Shown one piece after another: positions 11,267-21,740 of a stretch of DNA of 64,000 nt; position 1 is the first letter of the stretch; each line of letters starts with the position of its first letter. Below the pieces are notes generated by a model. That model was not told the origin of the DNA and did not search any database. It was given only the letters and a program-made list of their open reading frames with translations. Source of the DNA: Stutzerimonas stutzeri (GTDB lineage Bacteria > Pseudomonadota > Gammaproteobacteria > Pseudomonadales > Pseudomonadaceae). The DNA lies in the NCBI RefSeq assembly GCF_024448955.1, contig NZ_JAMOIH010000009.1, positions 1 through 64,000 on the forward strand, given 5' to 3'. Both the position numbers and the translations under genes were made by a program.

Positions 11267-11395
11267 GACCAGAGCAGGTTAAAGGCCGGGGCCGTTGGCT
11301 GGGATACCGCGACTCATCGAATCTCGGAATCTGCATGGCCCCTGCGAGAAGGGACCGCATTCTAGGGCGAAAGTGGCGACCGTCCAACCGGCGAG

Positions 11396-11791
11396 TCATT
11401 CGGCATCCGAGCGGAAGCGCTGCAAGGCACGGCGCTGTTTCTTGCTCGGCTTGCCATCGGTTTCCACACCCAAGGCACCTGCCTTGCGCATGGCCGCGGC
11501 ATTTTCGCGTTTGGCCAGACTGTCGGCCGTTTCCTCATAGAGCAGCTGTGCTTCCGGCGCGCCCCGACGCACCGCGGAAAGCGCACGGATCACCACGGTG
11601 CGTTCATCGAAACCGGCGCGGATCATCAGTTCCTCGCCCACTTTCGGCTCCTTGCTCGGCTTGCAGCGCTCGCCGCGGCAATGCACCTTGCCGCCTTCGA
11701 TGGCGGCCTTCGCCAAGGCGCGCGTCTTGTAGAAACGCGCGGCCCATAACCATTTATCCAGGCGGACTTTACCGTCGTCTTTTTCGCTCAT
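11396..11791 (-). CDS. hslR: Heat shock protein 15, S4-domain RNA-binding protein
   Basis: A 131-residue protein with an N-terminal S4 RNA-binding domain (VRLDKWLWAARFYKTRALAKAAIEGGKV) and a lysine/arginine-rich C-terminal tail (KPSKKQRRALQRF). In E. coli Hsp15 binds 50S subunits that carry a stalled nascent chain and helps recycle them. Its neighbourhood with hslO matches the arrangement in many gammaproteobacteria. It is divergent from the rimB-like gene, with 103 bases between the starts. Confidence 0.95.
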   Translation of the reverse strand: MSEKDDGKVRLDKWLWAARFYKTRALAKAAIEGGKVHCRGERCKPSKEPKVGEELMIRAGFDERTVVIRALSAVRRGAPEAQLLYEETADSLAKRENAAAMRKAGALGVETDGKPSKKQRRALQRFRSDAE

Positions 11792-11894
11792 CGCTCAACT
11801 CGGTCAATCGTCGTGTTGTCATAGAGTCGTACAGGTGGATGCGGTTGTCATGCACCCCGACTAGAATGCGCGGAAAACCAGTGGATACGCTTTC

Positions 11895-12362
11895 TTGAAC
11901 AATCCCGACCCTCAGATAGTCATCGGTTTGCGCGAATGGATCGCCCTGCCCGAGCTCGGCGTGGTCGGCCTGCGCGCGAAGATCGACACTGGCGCGAGCA
12001 CCTCGGCACTGCACGCCACGGACATCAGCGAATTCGAACGTGACGGCACTCGCTGGGTGCGCTTCACTGCCCATCTGGGCACGTTGGTGCAACGCCGGCA
12101 TCGTTGCGAAGCGCCGTTGGTGACCCGCAAGCTGATCAAGAGCTCCAACGGCCATACCCAAACCCGTTACGTGGTGCGCACGTTGCTGGCGCTGGGCGAT
12201 CACCTGTGGCCGGTGGAATTCACCCTGACTTGTCGCAAGACCATGCGCTATCGCCTGCTGTTGGGGTCAAAAGCCCTGATGGACGGCAAATGGCTGGTCG
12301 ATCCTGCGCGCACCTATGTGCAGGAAAAACCCCAGACTCTCACTACTTCCGGTGCCCAATGA
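11895..12362 (+). CDS. RimB-like ATP-dependent zinc protease family protein
   Basis: A 155-residue protein with a retropepsin-like core: [13 protein letters not shown] near residue 30 has the DTGAS active-site pattern of aspartic proteases, and [16 protein letters not shown] closes the fold. The family is labelled putative ATP-dependent zinc protease; in P. fluorescens the relative RimB works with RimK on ribosomal protein S6. The start is a TTG with a weak ribosome site and no better in-frame start is visible. Its stop overlaps the rimK start (ATGA), which indicates translational coupling and a shared job. Confidence 0.82.
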   Translation: MNNPDPQIVIGLREWIALPELGVVGLRAKIDTGASTSALHATDISEFERDGTRWVRFTAHLGTLVQRRHRCEAPLVTRKLIKSSNGHTQTRYVVRTLLALGDHLWPVEFTLTCRKTMRYRLLLGSKALMDGKWLVDPARTYVQEKPQTLTTSGAQ

Positions 12363-13264
12363 AAATCGCCGTGCTGTCGCGCAATCCACGCTTGTATTCG
12401 ACCCGCCGCCTGGTAGAGGCCGGCCAGCAACGTGGCCACGAAGTGGTGGTGATCGACACCCTGCGCGCGTACATGAACATCGCCAGCCACAAGCCGCAGA
12501 TCCACTATCGCGGGCGTCCGCTGGAAGGCTTCGACGCAGTGATTCCGCGCATTGGCGCCTCCGTCACCTTCTATGGCTGCGCGGTGCTGCGCCAGTTCGA
12601 AATGCAGGGTGTGTTCCCGCTCAACGAGTCGGTGGCCATCGCTCGTTCGCGCGACAAGCTGCGCTCGCTGCAACTGCTGGCCAGACGCGGTATCGGCCTG
12701 CCCGTCACCGGTTTCGCCCACTCCCCCGATGACATCGCCGACCTGATCCAGATGGTCAATGGCGCGCCATTGGTCATCAAGGTGCTGGAAGGCACCCAGG
12801 GCATCGGCGTGGTGCTATGCGAGACCGAAAAAGCCGCCGAATCGGTGATCGAAGCTTTCATGAGCCTCAAGCAGGACATCATGGTGCAGGAATACATCAA
12901 GGAAGCCGGCGGTGCCGACATCCGCTGCTTCGTCGTCGGCGACAAGGTGATTGCGGCGATGAAGCGTCAGGCCAAACCCGGTGAATTCCGCTCCAACCTG
13001 CACCGTGGCGGCACCGCCAGCCTGATCAAGATCACCCCCGAAGAACGCATGACCGCCATCCGCGCCGCCAAGGTCATGGGCCTCTCCGTGGCCGGCGTGG
13101 ATATCCTGCGCTCCAACCACGGCCCGCTGGTGATGGAGGTTAACTCCTCGCCGGGCCTGGCCGGCATCGAGGAAACCACCGGCAAGGATGTTGCCGGGCT
13201 GATCATCCAGTACCTGGAAAAAAACGCCGGCCCGCATCTGACCAGAACGAAGGGCAAGGGTTAA
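12359..13264 (+). CDS. rimK: Ribosomal protein S6 glutamate ligase RimK
   Basis: A 301-residue ATP-grasp ligase starting [17 protein letters not shown] at the ATG that overlaps the preceding stop. The upstream extension of the frame is only a shadow of the rimB-like gene. ATP-grasp elements are visible: [39 protein letters not shown], and [12 protein letters not shown] ... [14 protein letters not shown] with the metal ligands. In E. coli RimK adds glutamates to the C-terminus of S6; in Pseudomonas the modification influences ribosome composition and lifestyle switching. It ends 75 bases before the convergent envZ-type gene. Confidence 0.96.
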   Translation: MKIAVLSRNPRLYSTRRLVEAGQQRGHEVVVIDTLRAYMNIASHKPQIHYRGRPLEGFDAVIPRIGASVTFYGCAVLRQFEMQGVFPLNESVAIARSRDKLRSLQLLARRGIGLPVTGFAHSPDDIADLIQMVNGAPLVIKVLEGTQGIGVVLCETEKAAESVIEAFMSLKQDIMVQEYIKEAGGADIRCFVVGDKVIAAMKRQAKPGEFRSNLHRGGTASLIKITPEERMTAIRAAKVMGLSVAGVDILRSNHGPLVMEVNSSPGLAGIEETTGKDVAGLIIQYLEKNAGPHLTRTKGKG

Positions 13265-13339
13265 AAGCAGCGGCAAGCGGCAAGAAAGAGCAGGCGGGCG
13301 TCTTGCCGTTACGCTTTTACTTGTCGCTTGTAGCTGCCT

Positions 13340-14659
13340 TCAGGGTTTTATTGCATCGCGCGGCAGTAGCAACCCGAGCGGCAAACTCACCCGTGCTTCC
13401 AGACCGCCACCTTCACGGTTGCGCAACTCGACTACACCACCGTGCTGTGAGGCGATGCGCTTGACGATGGCCAGCCCCAGGCCGGTGCCCTGACCGCCAC
13501 GAGCGCGGTCGCCGCGAATGAAGGGATTGAAGATCTCCTGGAGCTCGTCCGGATCGATACCGGCGCCGCGATCGAGCACGCTGAGCACGACATAGGGCGC
13601 ATTATGGTCGCCGGACATGTGCGCCACCACCTCAACGCCATCGCCGCCATAGCGCTGGGCGTTTTCGATCAGGTTGACCAGCAAACGCTTGATCGATACC
13701 CGACGCAGCGCCAGAGGCGGCATCGATTCGACACGCAGGCGCACCTTGTCTTCGTACTGGTTGTAGGGGGCCACGACTTCACGCACCAGCTCACTCAGAT
13801 CGACGCTTTCCACCCGCTCGTCACTGCCGTCGCGGACAAAGGCGAGGAACTGATCGAGGATCGCATTCATGTCCTCAACGTCGCGGACCATGTCCTCGGT
13901 CAGCTCGGCCTCGCTGGACATGAGTTCCAGCGACAGGCGTAGGCGAGTCAGCGGTGTACGCAGGTCGTGGGAAACCCCGGCAAGCATCAGTTCGCGCTCG
14001 CGCCCGGCCTGCTCGACGTCCTCGGCCATCTGGTTGAAGGCGCGATAAACCTCGGTCATTTCGCTCGGCGTGTCGCTGATCGGCAAACGCACGCTGCGCC
14101 CCTTGCCGATCTGCCGGGCGGCGTAGACCAGGCGCTTGAGCGGCAGGTTGAGCTGACCGACGAAGACCCACGCCGCAGCGGTGGAAAGCAGACCGATGCC
14201 GAGGAACCAGCCCAGCACGCTCCAGATCCGCTGCCCGCGCAATGGATAGGCATAGAGCGGCACCTGCAGCCAATCCGGCCCCAGACTCGGAGCGCGCACC
14301 CAGAGCGCCGTTTCCGGCTGAATGCGCACCCGCACCTCGGTTTCAGGGCCCAGCTCGGCGCGCATCTGCTGCTGGAAGATTTCGGTGTAAGGCCAGTGGT
14401 ATTCACTCGGCGGCACGTCCGCCTCCGCCACCCGTTGCACCCCGGCGGCCTCGCCGATGCGCTCGCGATTGGCCTCGTCGGCGACCCAATAGGCGCGCAA
14501 CGTCAAGGCTGCGCCGTGGCTGTACTGACGATCGACGAGCATGTCGTCGTTCATCATCAGGTACACCAGCATCAGCACCTTGGAGAACAGCACGACGATC
14601 AGCACCATCCACAGGGTGCGAGCGAAGAAGCTTTGCGGGAACCAGAGCGGAGTCTTCAT
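13340..14659 (-). CDS. envZ: EnvZ/AmgS-type sensor histidine kinase
   Basis: A 439-residue membrane histidine kinase. A first membrane segment lies at about residues 13-32, then a periplasmic sensing region, then a second membrane segment near 145-170. HAMP follows, then the phosphoacceptor box AGVSHDLRTPLTRLRL (His near 230), and the ATPase boxes N (NLIENAQRYG), G1 (DRGAGI) and G2 (GTGLGLAIV). It pairs with the OmpR-type regulator encoded just upstream. In P. aeruginosa the equivalent pair (AmgRS) answers membrane stress from misfolded proteins and aminoglycosides. A palindromic repeat lies in the 216-base gap between the two genes. Confidence 0.93.
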   Translation of the reverse strand: MKTPLWFPQSFFARTLWMVLIVVLFSKVLMLVYLMMNDDMLVDRQYSHGAALTLRAYWVADEANRERIGEAAGVQRVAEADVPPSEYHWPYTEIFQQQMRAELGPETEVRVRIQPETALWVRAPSLGPDWLQVPLYAYPLRGQRIWSVLGWFLGIGLLSTAAAWVFVGQLNLPLKRLVYAARQIGKGRSVRLPISDTPSEMTEVYRAFNQMAEDVEQAGRERELMLAGVSHDLRTPLTRLRLSLELMSSEAELTEDMVRDVEDMNAILDQFLAFVRDGSDERVESVDLSELVREVVAPYNQYEDKVRLRVESMPPLALRRVSIKRLLVNLIENAQRYGGDGVEVVAHMSGDHNAPYVVLSVLDRGAGIDPDELQEIFNPFIRGDRARGGQGTGLGLAIVKRIASQHGGVVELRNREGGGLEARVSLPLGLLLPRDAIKP

Positions 14660-14733
14660 AAATCAATAGCCGAATAAGAGCGCTGGAGACTGGAAAGCGG
14701 TACGAAAATGCACAGCGCTATGGGCTTCCACCT

Positions 14734-14807
14734 GTAGGGTGGGCCGGGCGGCGCTCCGCTTCAGCCCACGAAGTCGACCGGGCGTGGTGGGCTGAAGCCC
14801 ACCCTAC
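14734..14807. repeat. GTAGGGTGGGC-bounded element between ompR and envZ
   Basis: The element has outer ends GTAGGGTGGGCC and GCCCACCCTAC, internal GGCGGCGCTCCGCTTCAGCCCAC, and a terminal hairpin GGTGGGCTGAAGCCCACC. Its left half is nearly identical to 8500-8537. It lies inside the presumed ompR-envZ transcript, where it would fold in the mRNA. Confidence 0.7.
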
Positions 14808-14875
14808 GGCACTGTAGGCCGGACGAAGAAAGCGATCCTTCTCCAGCCTCCAGCGCTAGGCGCTTCTAGCGGCTT

Positions 14876-15613
14876 TCAGCCCTTGTTGCCGTCAGGTACG
14901 AACACGTAACCCACGCCCCAGACCGTCTGGATATAGCGCGGTTTGGACGGATCGGGCTCGATGAGGCGGCGCAGGCGCGAGATCTGCACGTCGATGGAGC
15001 GCTCCAGGGCGTCCCATTCGCGGCCACGGGCGAGGTTCATTAGCTTGTCGCGGGTCAACGGCTCGCGGGCGTGCTGCACCAGCGCCTTGAGCACGGCGAA
15101 CTCGCCGGTGGTGAGCATGTGGATCTGGTCGCCCTTCTTCAGCTCGCGGGTGCCGAGAAACAGCTCGTAGTCGCCGAAGGTCACCGTCTCGTCTTCGCTG
15201 CCCGGCGCACCCGGCACCTGGGGCGCCTGGCGCCGCAGCACAGCGCGAATCCGCGCCAGCAGTTCGCGTGGGTTGAAGGGCTTGGCCAGATAATCGTCGG
15301 CGCCCTGCTCCAGACCCTGGATGCGACTGGCTTCGTCGCCCTTGGCGGTGAGCATGATGATCGGAATCCCATTGCCGCTTTCACGCAGACGATGGCACGC
15401 CGACAGACCGTCCTCACCGGGCATCATCAGGTCCAGCACCACCAGATGGAACAGTTCGCGGCTGAGCAGACGGTCCATCTGCTCGGCGCTTTCGACGGTG
15501 CGGACGCGATAGCCCTGCTCGTCGAGAAACCGCTCGAGCAGACGCCGCAGACGGGCATCGTCATCGACGATCAGGATTTTTTCACCTTCGCTGGCTGACG
15601 CAGTGCTGCTCAT
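14876..15613 (-). CDS. ompR: OmpR/AmgR-type response regulator
   Basis: A 245-residue OmpR-family regulator. The receiver domain has the acidic pair in LIVDDDARLRR, the phosphorylated Asp in LVVLDLMMPGEDG, and the conserved Lys in DYLAKPFNPREL. The C-terminal winged-helix DNA-binding domain contains the ALERSIDVQISRLRRLIEPD element. It is the first gene of the two-component pair, with the kinase 216 bases downstream. By family it controls envelope-stress genes; target genes cannot be read here. Confidence 0.95.
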   Translation of the reverse strand: MSSTASASEGEKILIVDDDARLRRLLERFLDEQGYRVRTVESAEQMDRLLSRELFHLVVLDLMMPGEDGLSACHRLRESGNGIPIIMLTAKGDEASRIQGLEQGADDYLAKPFNPRELLARIRAVLRRQAPQVPGAPGSEDETVTFGDYELFLGTRELKKGDQIHMLTTGEFAVLKALVQHAREPLTRDKLMNLARGREWDALERSIDVQISRLRRLIEPDPSKPRYIQTVWGVGYVFVPDGNKG

Positions 15614-15881
15614 GGAAAACTCCTGAATTTATCGACGGCGCATTATGCGCCTACGGATGACAAGGCAATTGACAGCCATTGTTAGCAGATTTTGCGAGAG
15701 AAGCAGGTGGAAGGTGGCCAAAATCGTAGAGCGGTGCAACCCGCTCCGTGCGCCACTACCAGGGACAACGCCCCCCGATGCTTTTTCTTCCAGCTTCCAG
15801 CCTCAAGCTCCCCGCTGCCTTTATAATCCCGCCCTTTCGCGCAGGCACGGCCTGCATGGTTTGACTGACCCAGGTAGGTTC

Positions 15882-18197
15882 ATGGACAGCATCAATTCCC
15901 GTATCGCCGCTGAACTGGGCGTGCGCCCGCAACAAGTCGCCGCCGCCGTGGCGCTGCTCGACGAAGGCTCCACCGTGCCCTTCATCGCCCGTTACCGCAA
16001 GGAAGTCACCGGCAGCCTCGACGATACCCAGCTGCGCAATCTGGAAGAGCGCCTGCGCTACCTCCGCGAACTGGACGAACGCCGCGTCTCCATCCTCGCC
16101 AGCATCGAAGAGCAGGGCAAGCTGACCCCTGAGCTGAAACGCGAAATCGACCTCGCCGACACCAAGACCCGCCTCGAAGACCTCTACCTACCCTACAAGC
16201 AGAAGCGCCGCACCAAGGGCCAGATCGCTCTGGAGGCCGGTCTCGGCGAACTGGCCGATGCGCTGTTCGCCGACCCCGCCCTGGAGCCGGAAAGCGAAGC
16301 CGCGCGCTTCGTCGATGCCGAAAAGGGCTTCGCCGACGTGAAGGCGGTGCTCGAAGGCGCCAAGTACATTCTCATGGAACGCTTCGCCGAGGACGCCGAT
16401 CTGCTGGCCAAGCTGCGCGACTTCCTCAAGCACAACGCCACCTTGAGCGCCCGCGTGGTGCCGGGCAAGGAAAACGAAGGCGCCAAGTTCAGCGACTACT
16501 TCGAGCACGACGAAGTGCTGAAGAACACCCCGTCGCATCGCGCCCTGGCGATCTTCCGCGGCCGCAACGAGGGCATTCTCAGCATCGCCCTCAAGGTCGG
16601 TGATGAAGCACCCGGCACCATGCATCCCGGCGAAGTGATGATCGGCGAGCGCTTCGGCATCGAGAACAGGGGCCGCGCCGCCGACAAGTGGCTCGGCGAA
16701 GTGGTGCGCTGGACTTGGAAGGTCAAGCTCTACACCCACCTGGAAACCGACCTGCTCGGCGAGCTGCGCGACAAGGCCGAGGACGACGCCATCGGCGTCT
16801 TCGCCCGCAACCTGCATGACCTGTTGCTGGCAGCCCCCGCCGGCCCGCGCGCGACCCTGGCGCTGGACCCGGGCCTGCGTACTGGCTGCAAGGTGGCGGT
16901 GGTCGATGCCACCGGCAAGTTGCTCGACACCGCCACGGTCTACCCGCACGCACCGCGCAACGATTGGGACGGCACACTGGCGATCCTCGCCAAGCTCTGC
17001 GCCAAGCATGGCGTCGACCTGATCGCCATCGGCAACGGCACCGCCAGCCGCGAAACCGACAAGCTGGCTGCCGACCTGATCAAGCAGGTGCCGGGGCTGA
17101 AGCTGACCAAGATCATGGTCAGCGAGGCCGGCGCTTCGGTGTATTCCGCCTCGGAACTGGCGGCCAAGGAATTCCCTGATCTGGACGTATCGATCCGCGG
17201 TGCCGTGTCCATCGCGCGCCGCCTGCAGGACCCGCTGGCCGAGCTGGTGAAGATCGAGCCCAAGGCCATCGGCGTCGGTCAGTACCAGCACGACGTGTCG
17301 CAGCTCAAGCTGGCGCGCTCGCTGGATGCGGTGGTCGAGGACTGCGTGAACGCCGTCGGCGTGGACGTGAACACCGCTTCCGCCGCCCTGCTGGCACGCA
17401 TTTCCGGCCTCAACGGCACCCTGGCGCAGAACATCGTCGCCTACCGCGACGCTAACGGCGCTTTCAAGTCCCGCAGCGAGCTGAAGAAGGTGCCGCGCCT
17501 GGGCGACAAGACCTTCGAACAGGCCGCCGGCTTCCTCCGGGTGATGAACGGCGACAACCCGCTGGACGCCTCCGCGGTACACCCGGAAACCTATCCGCTG
17601 GTCAAGCGCATCGCCGCCGACACCGGTCGCGACATCCGCTCGCTGATCGGTGATTCGAGCTTCCTGAAAAAGCTCGACCCGGCCAAGTTCACCGACGAGA
17701 GCTTTGGCCTGGTCACCGTCAGCGACATCCTGCAGGAACTGGAAAAGCCCGGCCGCGACCCGCGCCCCGAGTTCAAGACCGCCGAATTCCAGGAAGGCGT
17801 CGAGAAGCTCAGCGACCTGACGCCCGGCATGGTGCTCGAAGGTGTGGTGACCAACGTGACCAACTTCGGCGCCTTCGTCGACATCGGCGTGCACCAGGAC
17901 GGCCTGGTGCATATCAGCGCGCTGTCGGAGAAGTTCGTCAAAGATCCCTACGAAGTGGTCAAAGCCGGTGACATCGTCAAGGTCAAGGTCATGGAAGTGG
18001 ACATCCCGCGCCAGCGCGTCGGCCTGTCCATGCGCATGAGCGATACCCCGGGCGAGAAGACCGAAGGTCCACGAGGGGGCGGCAAGCCGCGCGGCAACGC
18101 CCCGCGCAGCGAGCGCCATGCACCGCAGGACAAACCGGCTCCAGCCAACAATGCCATGGCGTCGCTGTTCGCCAATGCCAAGCAGTTGAGGAAGTAA
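15882..18197 (+). CDS. tex: Tex family RNA-binding transcription accessory protein
   Basis: A 771-residue Tex protein. The start at 15882 ([14 protein letters not shown]) was chosen over the in-frame upstream extension because it matches the family N-terminus and has AGG before it. In order: the N-terminal Tex domain with [17 protein letters not shown], a YqgF/RuvX-like RNase H fold domain ([20 protein letters not shown]), helix-hairpin-helix segments ([15 protein letters not shown]), and a C-terminal S1 domain ([29 protein letters not shown]), then a basic glycine-rich tail. Tex binds nucleic acids and affects toxin gene expression in Bordetella. The thioesterase gene follows three bases later. 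Confidence 0.95.
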   Translation: MDSINSRIAAELGVRPQQVAAAVALLDEGSTVPFIARYRKEVTGSLDDTQLRNLEERLRYLRELDERRVSILASIEEQGKLTPELKREIDLADTKTRLEDLYLPYKQKRRTKGQIALEAGLGELADALFADPALEPESEAARFVDAEKGFADVKAVLEGAKYILMERFAEDADLLAKLRDFLKHNATLSARVVPGKENEGAKFSDYFEHDEVLKNTPSHRALAIFRGRNEGILSIALKVGDEAPGTMHPGEVMIGERFGIENRGRAADKWLGEVVRWTWKVKLYTHLETDLLGELRDKAEDDAIGVFARNLHDLLLAAPAGPRATLALDPGLRTGCKVAVVDATGKLLDTATVYPHAPRNDWDGTLAILAKLCAKHGVDLIAIGNGTASRETDKLAADLIKQVPGLKLTKIMVSEAGASVYSASELAAKEFPDLDVSIRGAVSIARRLQDPLAELVKIEPKAIGVGQYQHDVSQLKLARSLDAVVEDCVNAVGVDVNTASAALLARISGLNGTLAQNIVAYRDANGAFKSRSELKKVPRLGDKTFEQAAGFLRVMNGDNPLDASAVHPETYPLVKRIAADTGRDIRSLIGDSSFLKKLDPAKFTDESFGLVTVSDILQELEKPGRDPRPEFKTAEFQEGVEKLSDLTPGMVLEGVVTNVTNFGAFVDIGVHQDGLVHISALSEKFVKDPYEVVKAGDIVKVKVMEVDIPRQRVGLSMRMSDTPGEKTEGPRGGGKPRGNAPRSERHAPQDKPAPANNAMASLFANAKQLRK

Positions 18198-18199
18198 GC

Positions 18200-18589
18200 A
18201 TGAGTATTCAAGTCGAGGCAGTGGGCAACTCCAGTGCCTTCGGCCGCCTGCTGGGCCTGGAGATCCACAAGGTGGAAAACGGCGAAGCGCAGCTTGGGCT
18301 GACCGTGCACGACGGCCTGCGCAATCTGCACGGCAAGCTCCACGGTGGCGCGCTGTTTTCGCTGATCGACACCGCCATGGGCCAGGCCAGTCACAGCCTC
18401 AACGGCGGTCTGCCGAACAGCGTGACCCTGGAGTGCAAGGTCAACTACATCCGTCCAGTAACCGAAGGCGAACTGACCTGTCGCGCCTGGGTCGTGCATG
18501 CAGGCCGCCGCACCCAGGTCCTCGAGGCTGAGGTTCATCAAGGCGAGAAGCTGATCGCCAAGGCACAATCGACCTTTGCATGCCTCTAA
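18200..18589 (+). CDS. PaaI-type hotdog thioesterase
   Basis: A 129-residue hotdog-fold protein. It contains the PaaI-family core LHGKLHGGALFSLIDTAMGQA near residues 45-65, with the HGG element and the Asp that acts as general base. Proteins of this group hydrolyse acyl-CoA thioesters, often aromatic ones. It begins three bases after the tex stop, so it is co-transcribed with tex, an arrangement I recall from other Pseudomonas. Substrate unknown. Confidence 0.88.
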   Translation: MSIQVEAVGNSSAFGRLLGLEIHKVENGEAQLGLTVHDGLRNLHGKLHGGALFSLIDTAMGQASHSLNGGLPNSVTLECKVNYIRPVTEGELTCRAWVVHAGRRTQVLEAEVHQGEKLIAKAQSTFACL

Positions 18590-18599
18590 GCAGTGAGCC

Positions 18600-18634
18600 A
18601 CAAGCGGCGAGCAAAGGCGCCGCTTGTTTTATTC
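18600..18634 (+). terminator. Rho-independent terminator after the tex operon
   Basis: Arms ACAAGCGGCG and CGCCGCTTGT enclose an eight-base loop and are followed by TTTATT, 11 bases after the thioesterase stop. Confidence 0.8.
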
Positions 18635-18701
18635 CGTGCAGCTTGAAGCCTGTAGTCCGCCCCCCCATATTGGGGCGACTGACGCGTGAAGGAAACAGAA
18701 C

Positions 18702-20279
18702 TTGAGCGACCTCCTCTCCCACCGCCTGGCATTGCTGGCCGAGCCCTCCCACCTTCCGCTGCTCACGCAATGCCTGCATGGGATCGAGCGTGAATGCCTG
18801 CGCATCGACGATCGCGGCGAGCTGGCCCTGACGCCGCACCCCCGCGCACTGGGATCGGCGCTGACCCATCCGAAGATCACCACCGACTATTCCGAGGCGC
18901 TGCTGGAGTTCATCACCGGCACTGCGACTGATCCGCAGCAGACCCTGGCCGAGCTGGACGCCATCCACCGCTACACCTACGGAAAGCTGGCCGGCGAGTG
19001 GCTCTGGAGCCCTTCGATGCCGGGGCATTTGCCGGAAGAGGCGCTGATTCCCATCGCCGAATACGGCAGCTCCAATGTCGGCCGGCTCAAGCACGTCTAC
19101 CGCCAGGGGCTGGCGCTGCGCTACGGCAAGACCATGCAGTGCATCGCCGGCATCCATTACAACTTTTCGCTGCCCGAGGGGCTTTGGTCGCTGCTGCAGG
19201 CCGAGGATGGCGACACCCGCAGCCGGCAGGATTACCAGTCGTCGCGCTATATCGCGCTGATCCGCAACTTCCGCCGCTACAGCTGGCTGCTGATGTACCT
19301 GTTCGGCGCCTCCCCAGCGCTGGATGCGAGCTTCATGCGCGGCCGCCCGCACCAGCTCGAACAGCTCGACGAAAACACCCTCTACTTGCCCTGGGCCACC
19401 AGCCTGCGGATGAGCGATCTGGGCTACCAGAGCAACGCCCAGGCCGGACTGACGCCCTGCTACGACGACCTGCCGAGCTACACCGACAGCCTGCATAGGG
19501 CGGTCTCGACCCCCTACCCGGCCTACGCCGAGATGGGCACCAAGGACGCCGACGGCAACTGGCTGCAGCTCAACACCAACGTGCTGCAGATCGAAAACGA
19601 GTACTACTCCAACATCCGCCCCAAGCGCGTCACCGAAAGCGGCGAGCGGCCGCTGCAGGCGCTGCGCGCGCGGGGCATCCAGTACATCGAAGTGCGTTGC
19701 CTGGACATCAACCCCTTCCTGCCCCTGGGCATCGATCTCGAGGAGGCGCGCTTCCTCGACGCCTTCCTGTTGTTCTGCGCGCTGGAGGACAGCCCCTGCC
19801 TGGTGCAAGGCGAATGCGGCGCCAGCCAGGCCAACTTCCTCAAGGTGGTCAACGAAGGCCGCAAGCCGGGCCTTGAACTGCAGCGTGGCGGTGCGCCAGT
19901 GGCCCTGCAGACCTGGGCCGAGGAACTACTTGCAGGCATCGGCCAAGTGGCGGCCTTGCTGGATCGGAGCCAGGGTAGCGACCAGCATGCGCGCGCGCTT
20001 GCGGCACAGCAGGCCAAGATTGACGACAGCAGCCTGACGCCCTCGGCGCGGCTGCTCGCGGAGCTCAAGCGCAGCGGTGAAAGTTTCAGTCAGTTCGCCC
20101 TGCGGCAAAGCCGGGTGCATGCCGAGCACTTCCGCCAACACGCACTGACGGCCGCCGAAACAGCCTGCTTCGATGCGGCCAGCGACAAGTCCCTGATCCA
20201 GCAAGCGGACATGGAGGCTGCCGACGAGCCGGACTTTGACAGCTTCGTCGAGGAGTACCAGCGGAGTTTGATGGCCTAA
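18702..20279 (+). CDS. gshA: Glutamate-cysteine ligase
   Basis: A 525-residue proteobacterial-type gamma-glutamylcysteine synthetase, which joins glutamate and cysteine with ATP in the first step of glutathione synthesis. Family segments include GIERECLRI near residue 28, [13 protein letters not shown] near 65, [15 protein letters not shown] near 150 and [12 protein letters not shown] near 330. The start is a TTG with AAGGAAAC upstream, and the N-terminus [12 protein letters not shown] fits. It stands after a terminator as its own unit and converges on argA. A GTAGGGTGG-bounded repeat follows its stop. Confidence 0.95.
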   Translation: MSDLLSHRLALLAEPSHLPLLTQCLHGIERECLRIDDRGELALTPHPRALGSALTHPKITTDYSEALLEFITGTATDPQQTLAELDAIHRYTYGKLAGEWLWSPSMPGHLPEEALIPIAEYGSSNVGRLKHVYRQGLALRYGKTMQCIAGIHYNFSLPEGLWSLLQAEDGDTRSRQDYQSSRYIALIRNFRRYSWLLMYLFGASPALDASFMRGRPHQLEQLDENTLYLPWATSLRMSDLGYQSNAQAGLTPCYDDLPSYTDSLHRAVSTPYPAYAEMGTKDADGNWLQLNTNVLQIENEYYSNIRPKRVTESGERPLQALRARGIQYIEVRCLDINPFLPLGIDLEEARFLDAFLLFCALEDSPCLVQGECGASQANFLKVVNEGRKPGLELQRGGAPVALQTWAEELLAGIGQVAALLDRSQGSDQHARALAAQQAKIDDSSLTPSARLLAELKRSGESFSQFALRQSRVHAEHFRQHALTAAETACFDAASDKSLIQQADMEAADEPDFDSFVEEYQRSLMA

Positions 20280-20284
20280 AGGCC

Positions 20285-20356
20285 GTAGGGTGGATGTCGT
20301 TTTTACATCCACCGAGACTCCGCTTTGGTGGATCGATAAAGCGTGATCCACCCTAC
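20285..20356. repeat. GTAGGGTGG-bounded element between gshA and argA
   Basis: Ends are GTAGGGTGGAT and GATCCACCCTAC. Inside are two hairpins: GGTGGATGT-type arms around 20288-20313 and GGTGGATC ... GATCCACC around 20327-20352, with CTCCGCTTT between them. The outer ends and the CTCCGCTTT core match the 8500 and 14734 elements, but the hairpin arm changes from GTGGGC to GTGGAT. It sits between convergent genes and may also act as a terminator. Confidence 0.65.
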
Positions 20357-20379
20357 ACCAGGCGATTGCCTAGCAGCGG

Positions 20380-21678
20380 TCACAAGGCCTTTTCGAACAC
20401 CTTCGACTGACGCTGGAAGTTGTACAACGAGGCCCGCGCCGCCGGCAGGCGCTCGACCCCGCTGGGCTGGAAGCCGCGCTCCTGGAACCAGTGGGCGGTG
20501 CGGGTGGTGAGCACGAAGAGGGTTTTCAGGCCCAGCTGGCGCGCCCGCGCCTCAATGCGCTCGAGCAGTTCATCGCCACGACCGCCGTGGCGGTATTCGG
20601 GGTTAACCGCCAGGCAAGCCAGCTCGCCCCAGTCCGAATCGGGAATGGGATAGAGCGCGGCACAGGCGATGATCAGCCCGTCGCGCTCGACGATGCTGAA
20701 CTGCTCGACCTCCCGCTCCAGCACCTCCCGCGAACGGCGTACCAGAATGCCCTGCTCCTCCAGCGGGGTGATCAGGTCGATGAGACCGCCCACGTCCTCG
20801 ATGGTCGCTTCACGCAATTGCTCGAACTGTTCCTTCGTCACCAGGGTGCCGGCGCCGTCGCGGGTGAACAGCTCGTTGAGCAGCGCACCGTCCTCGGCAT
20901 AGCTGACCAGGTGGCTGCGCCGCACACCGCCACGGCAGGCTTGGGCGGCGGCATCCAGCAGTTCGGCCTGGTAGTCGCTACCCAGACGCGCTACATGGGC
21001 GGGAATTTGCGGCGGCCGCAGCTCGCGGACCAGCTGGCCCTGCTCGTCCAGCAGACCGCGCTCGGCGCCGTAAAGCACCAGCTTGTCAGCCTGCAGGTCG
21101 ATGGCGGCACGGGTGGCGACATCTTCGCACGCGAGATTGAAGATCTCTCCGGTGGGCGAATAACCCAGCGGCGATAGCAGCACTATGGTGCGCTCGTCCA
21201 GCAGCCGGCCAATGCCCTTGCGATCGATGCGCCGCACTTCGCCGGTGTGCTGATAATCGACCCCCTCGACCACGCCGATCGGCCGCGCAGTAACGAAGTT
21301 GCCGCTGGCCACGCGCAGCCGCGCGCCCTGCATCGGCGAGGCCGCCATGTCCATCGACAGCCGCGCTTCGAGGGCAATGCGCATGTGCCCGACAGCATCG
21401 ATCGCGCATTCCAGCGCAGCGGAATCGGTGACACGCAGGCCGCGGTGTACGCGCGGCTCGATGCCGTGTGCGGCCAGTCGCGCCTCGATCTGCGGACGCG
21501 AGCCGAACACCAGTACCAGCCGCACGCCGAGGCTGTGCAGCAGTACCAGGTCGTGGATGATATTGCCAAAGTTGGAGTGTTCCAGCCCATCGCCCGGCAA
21601 CATGACCACGAAGGTGCGCTCACGGTGCGAGTTGATGTAGGGCGAGGAGTCGCGAAGCCAGGTGACGTAGTCGTGCAT
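20380..21678 (-). CDS. argA: Amino-acid N-acetyltransferase (N-acetylglutamate synthase)
   Basis: A 432-residue classical ArgA. The N-terminal amino-acid-kinase-like domain (residues about 20-280, LVLVFGSRPQIEARLAAHG) binds arginine for feedback inhibition. The C-terminal GNAT domain (about 290-432; LACLAVNPEYRHGGRGDELLERIE) carries the acetyl-CoA site. It acetylates glutamate in the first step of arginine synthesis. It lies downstream of argE on the same strand, with 89 bases between them holding a hairpin, so both are arginine-pathway genes that may share regulation. Confidence 0.95.
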   Translation of the reverse strand: MHDYVTWLRDSSPYINSHRERTFVVMLPGDGLEHSNFGNIIHDLVLLHSLGVRLVLVFGSRPQIEARLAAHGIEPRVHRGLRVTDSAALECAIDAVGHMRIALEARLSMDMAASPMQGARLRVASGNFVTARPIGVVEGVDYQHTGEVRRIDRKGIGRLLDERTIVLLSPLGYSPTGEIFNLACEDVATRAAIDLQADKLVLYGAERGLLDEQGQLVRELRPPQIPAHVARLGSDYQAELLDAAAQACRGGVRRSHLVSYAEDGALLNELFTRDGAGTLVTKEQFEQLREATIEDVGGLIDLITPLEEQGILVRRSREVLEREVEQFSIVERDGLIIACAALYPIPDSDWGELACLAVNPEYRHGGRGDELLERIEARARQLGLKTLFVLTTRTAHWFQERGFQPSGVERLPAARASLYNFQRQSKVFEKAL

Positions 21679-21740
21679 GTTGCAGAAGCCTTCAAATGAC
21701 AGCTTAAAAGTCCGGTAGCCGGGTCGGGAGAGCGGGCGCG

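Noticed and set aside
12104..12358. Upstream extension of the rimK frame
   Set aside because: It lies entirely within the rimB-like gene in another frame; the ATG at 12359 overlaps that gene's stop and matches the RimK N-terminus.
13265..13339. Terminator between rimK and the kinase gene
   Set aside because: The GGCAAGCGGCAAG and CTTGTCGCTTGTAGCTGCC segments are partly complementary but the stem is broken and lacks a T-run; left out as a terminator call.
15645..15881. Upstream extension of the tex frame
   Set aside because: The sequence is the ompR/tex divergent promoter region; the family N-terminus begins at 15882.
16188..18119. 643-codon minus-strand frame opposite tex
   Set aside because: A shadow frame typical of GC-rich DNA; the plus strand encodes a complete Tex protein with recognisable domains.
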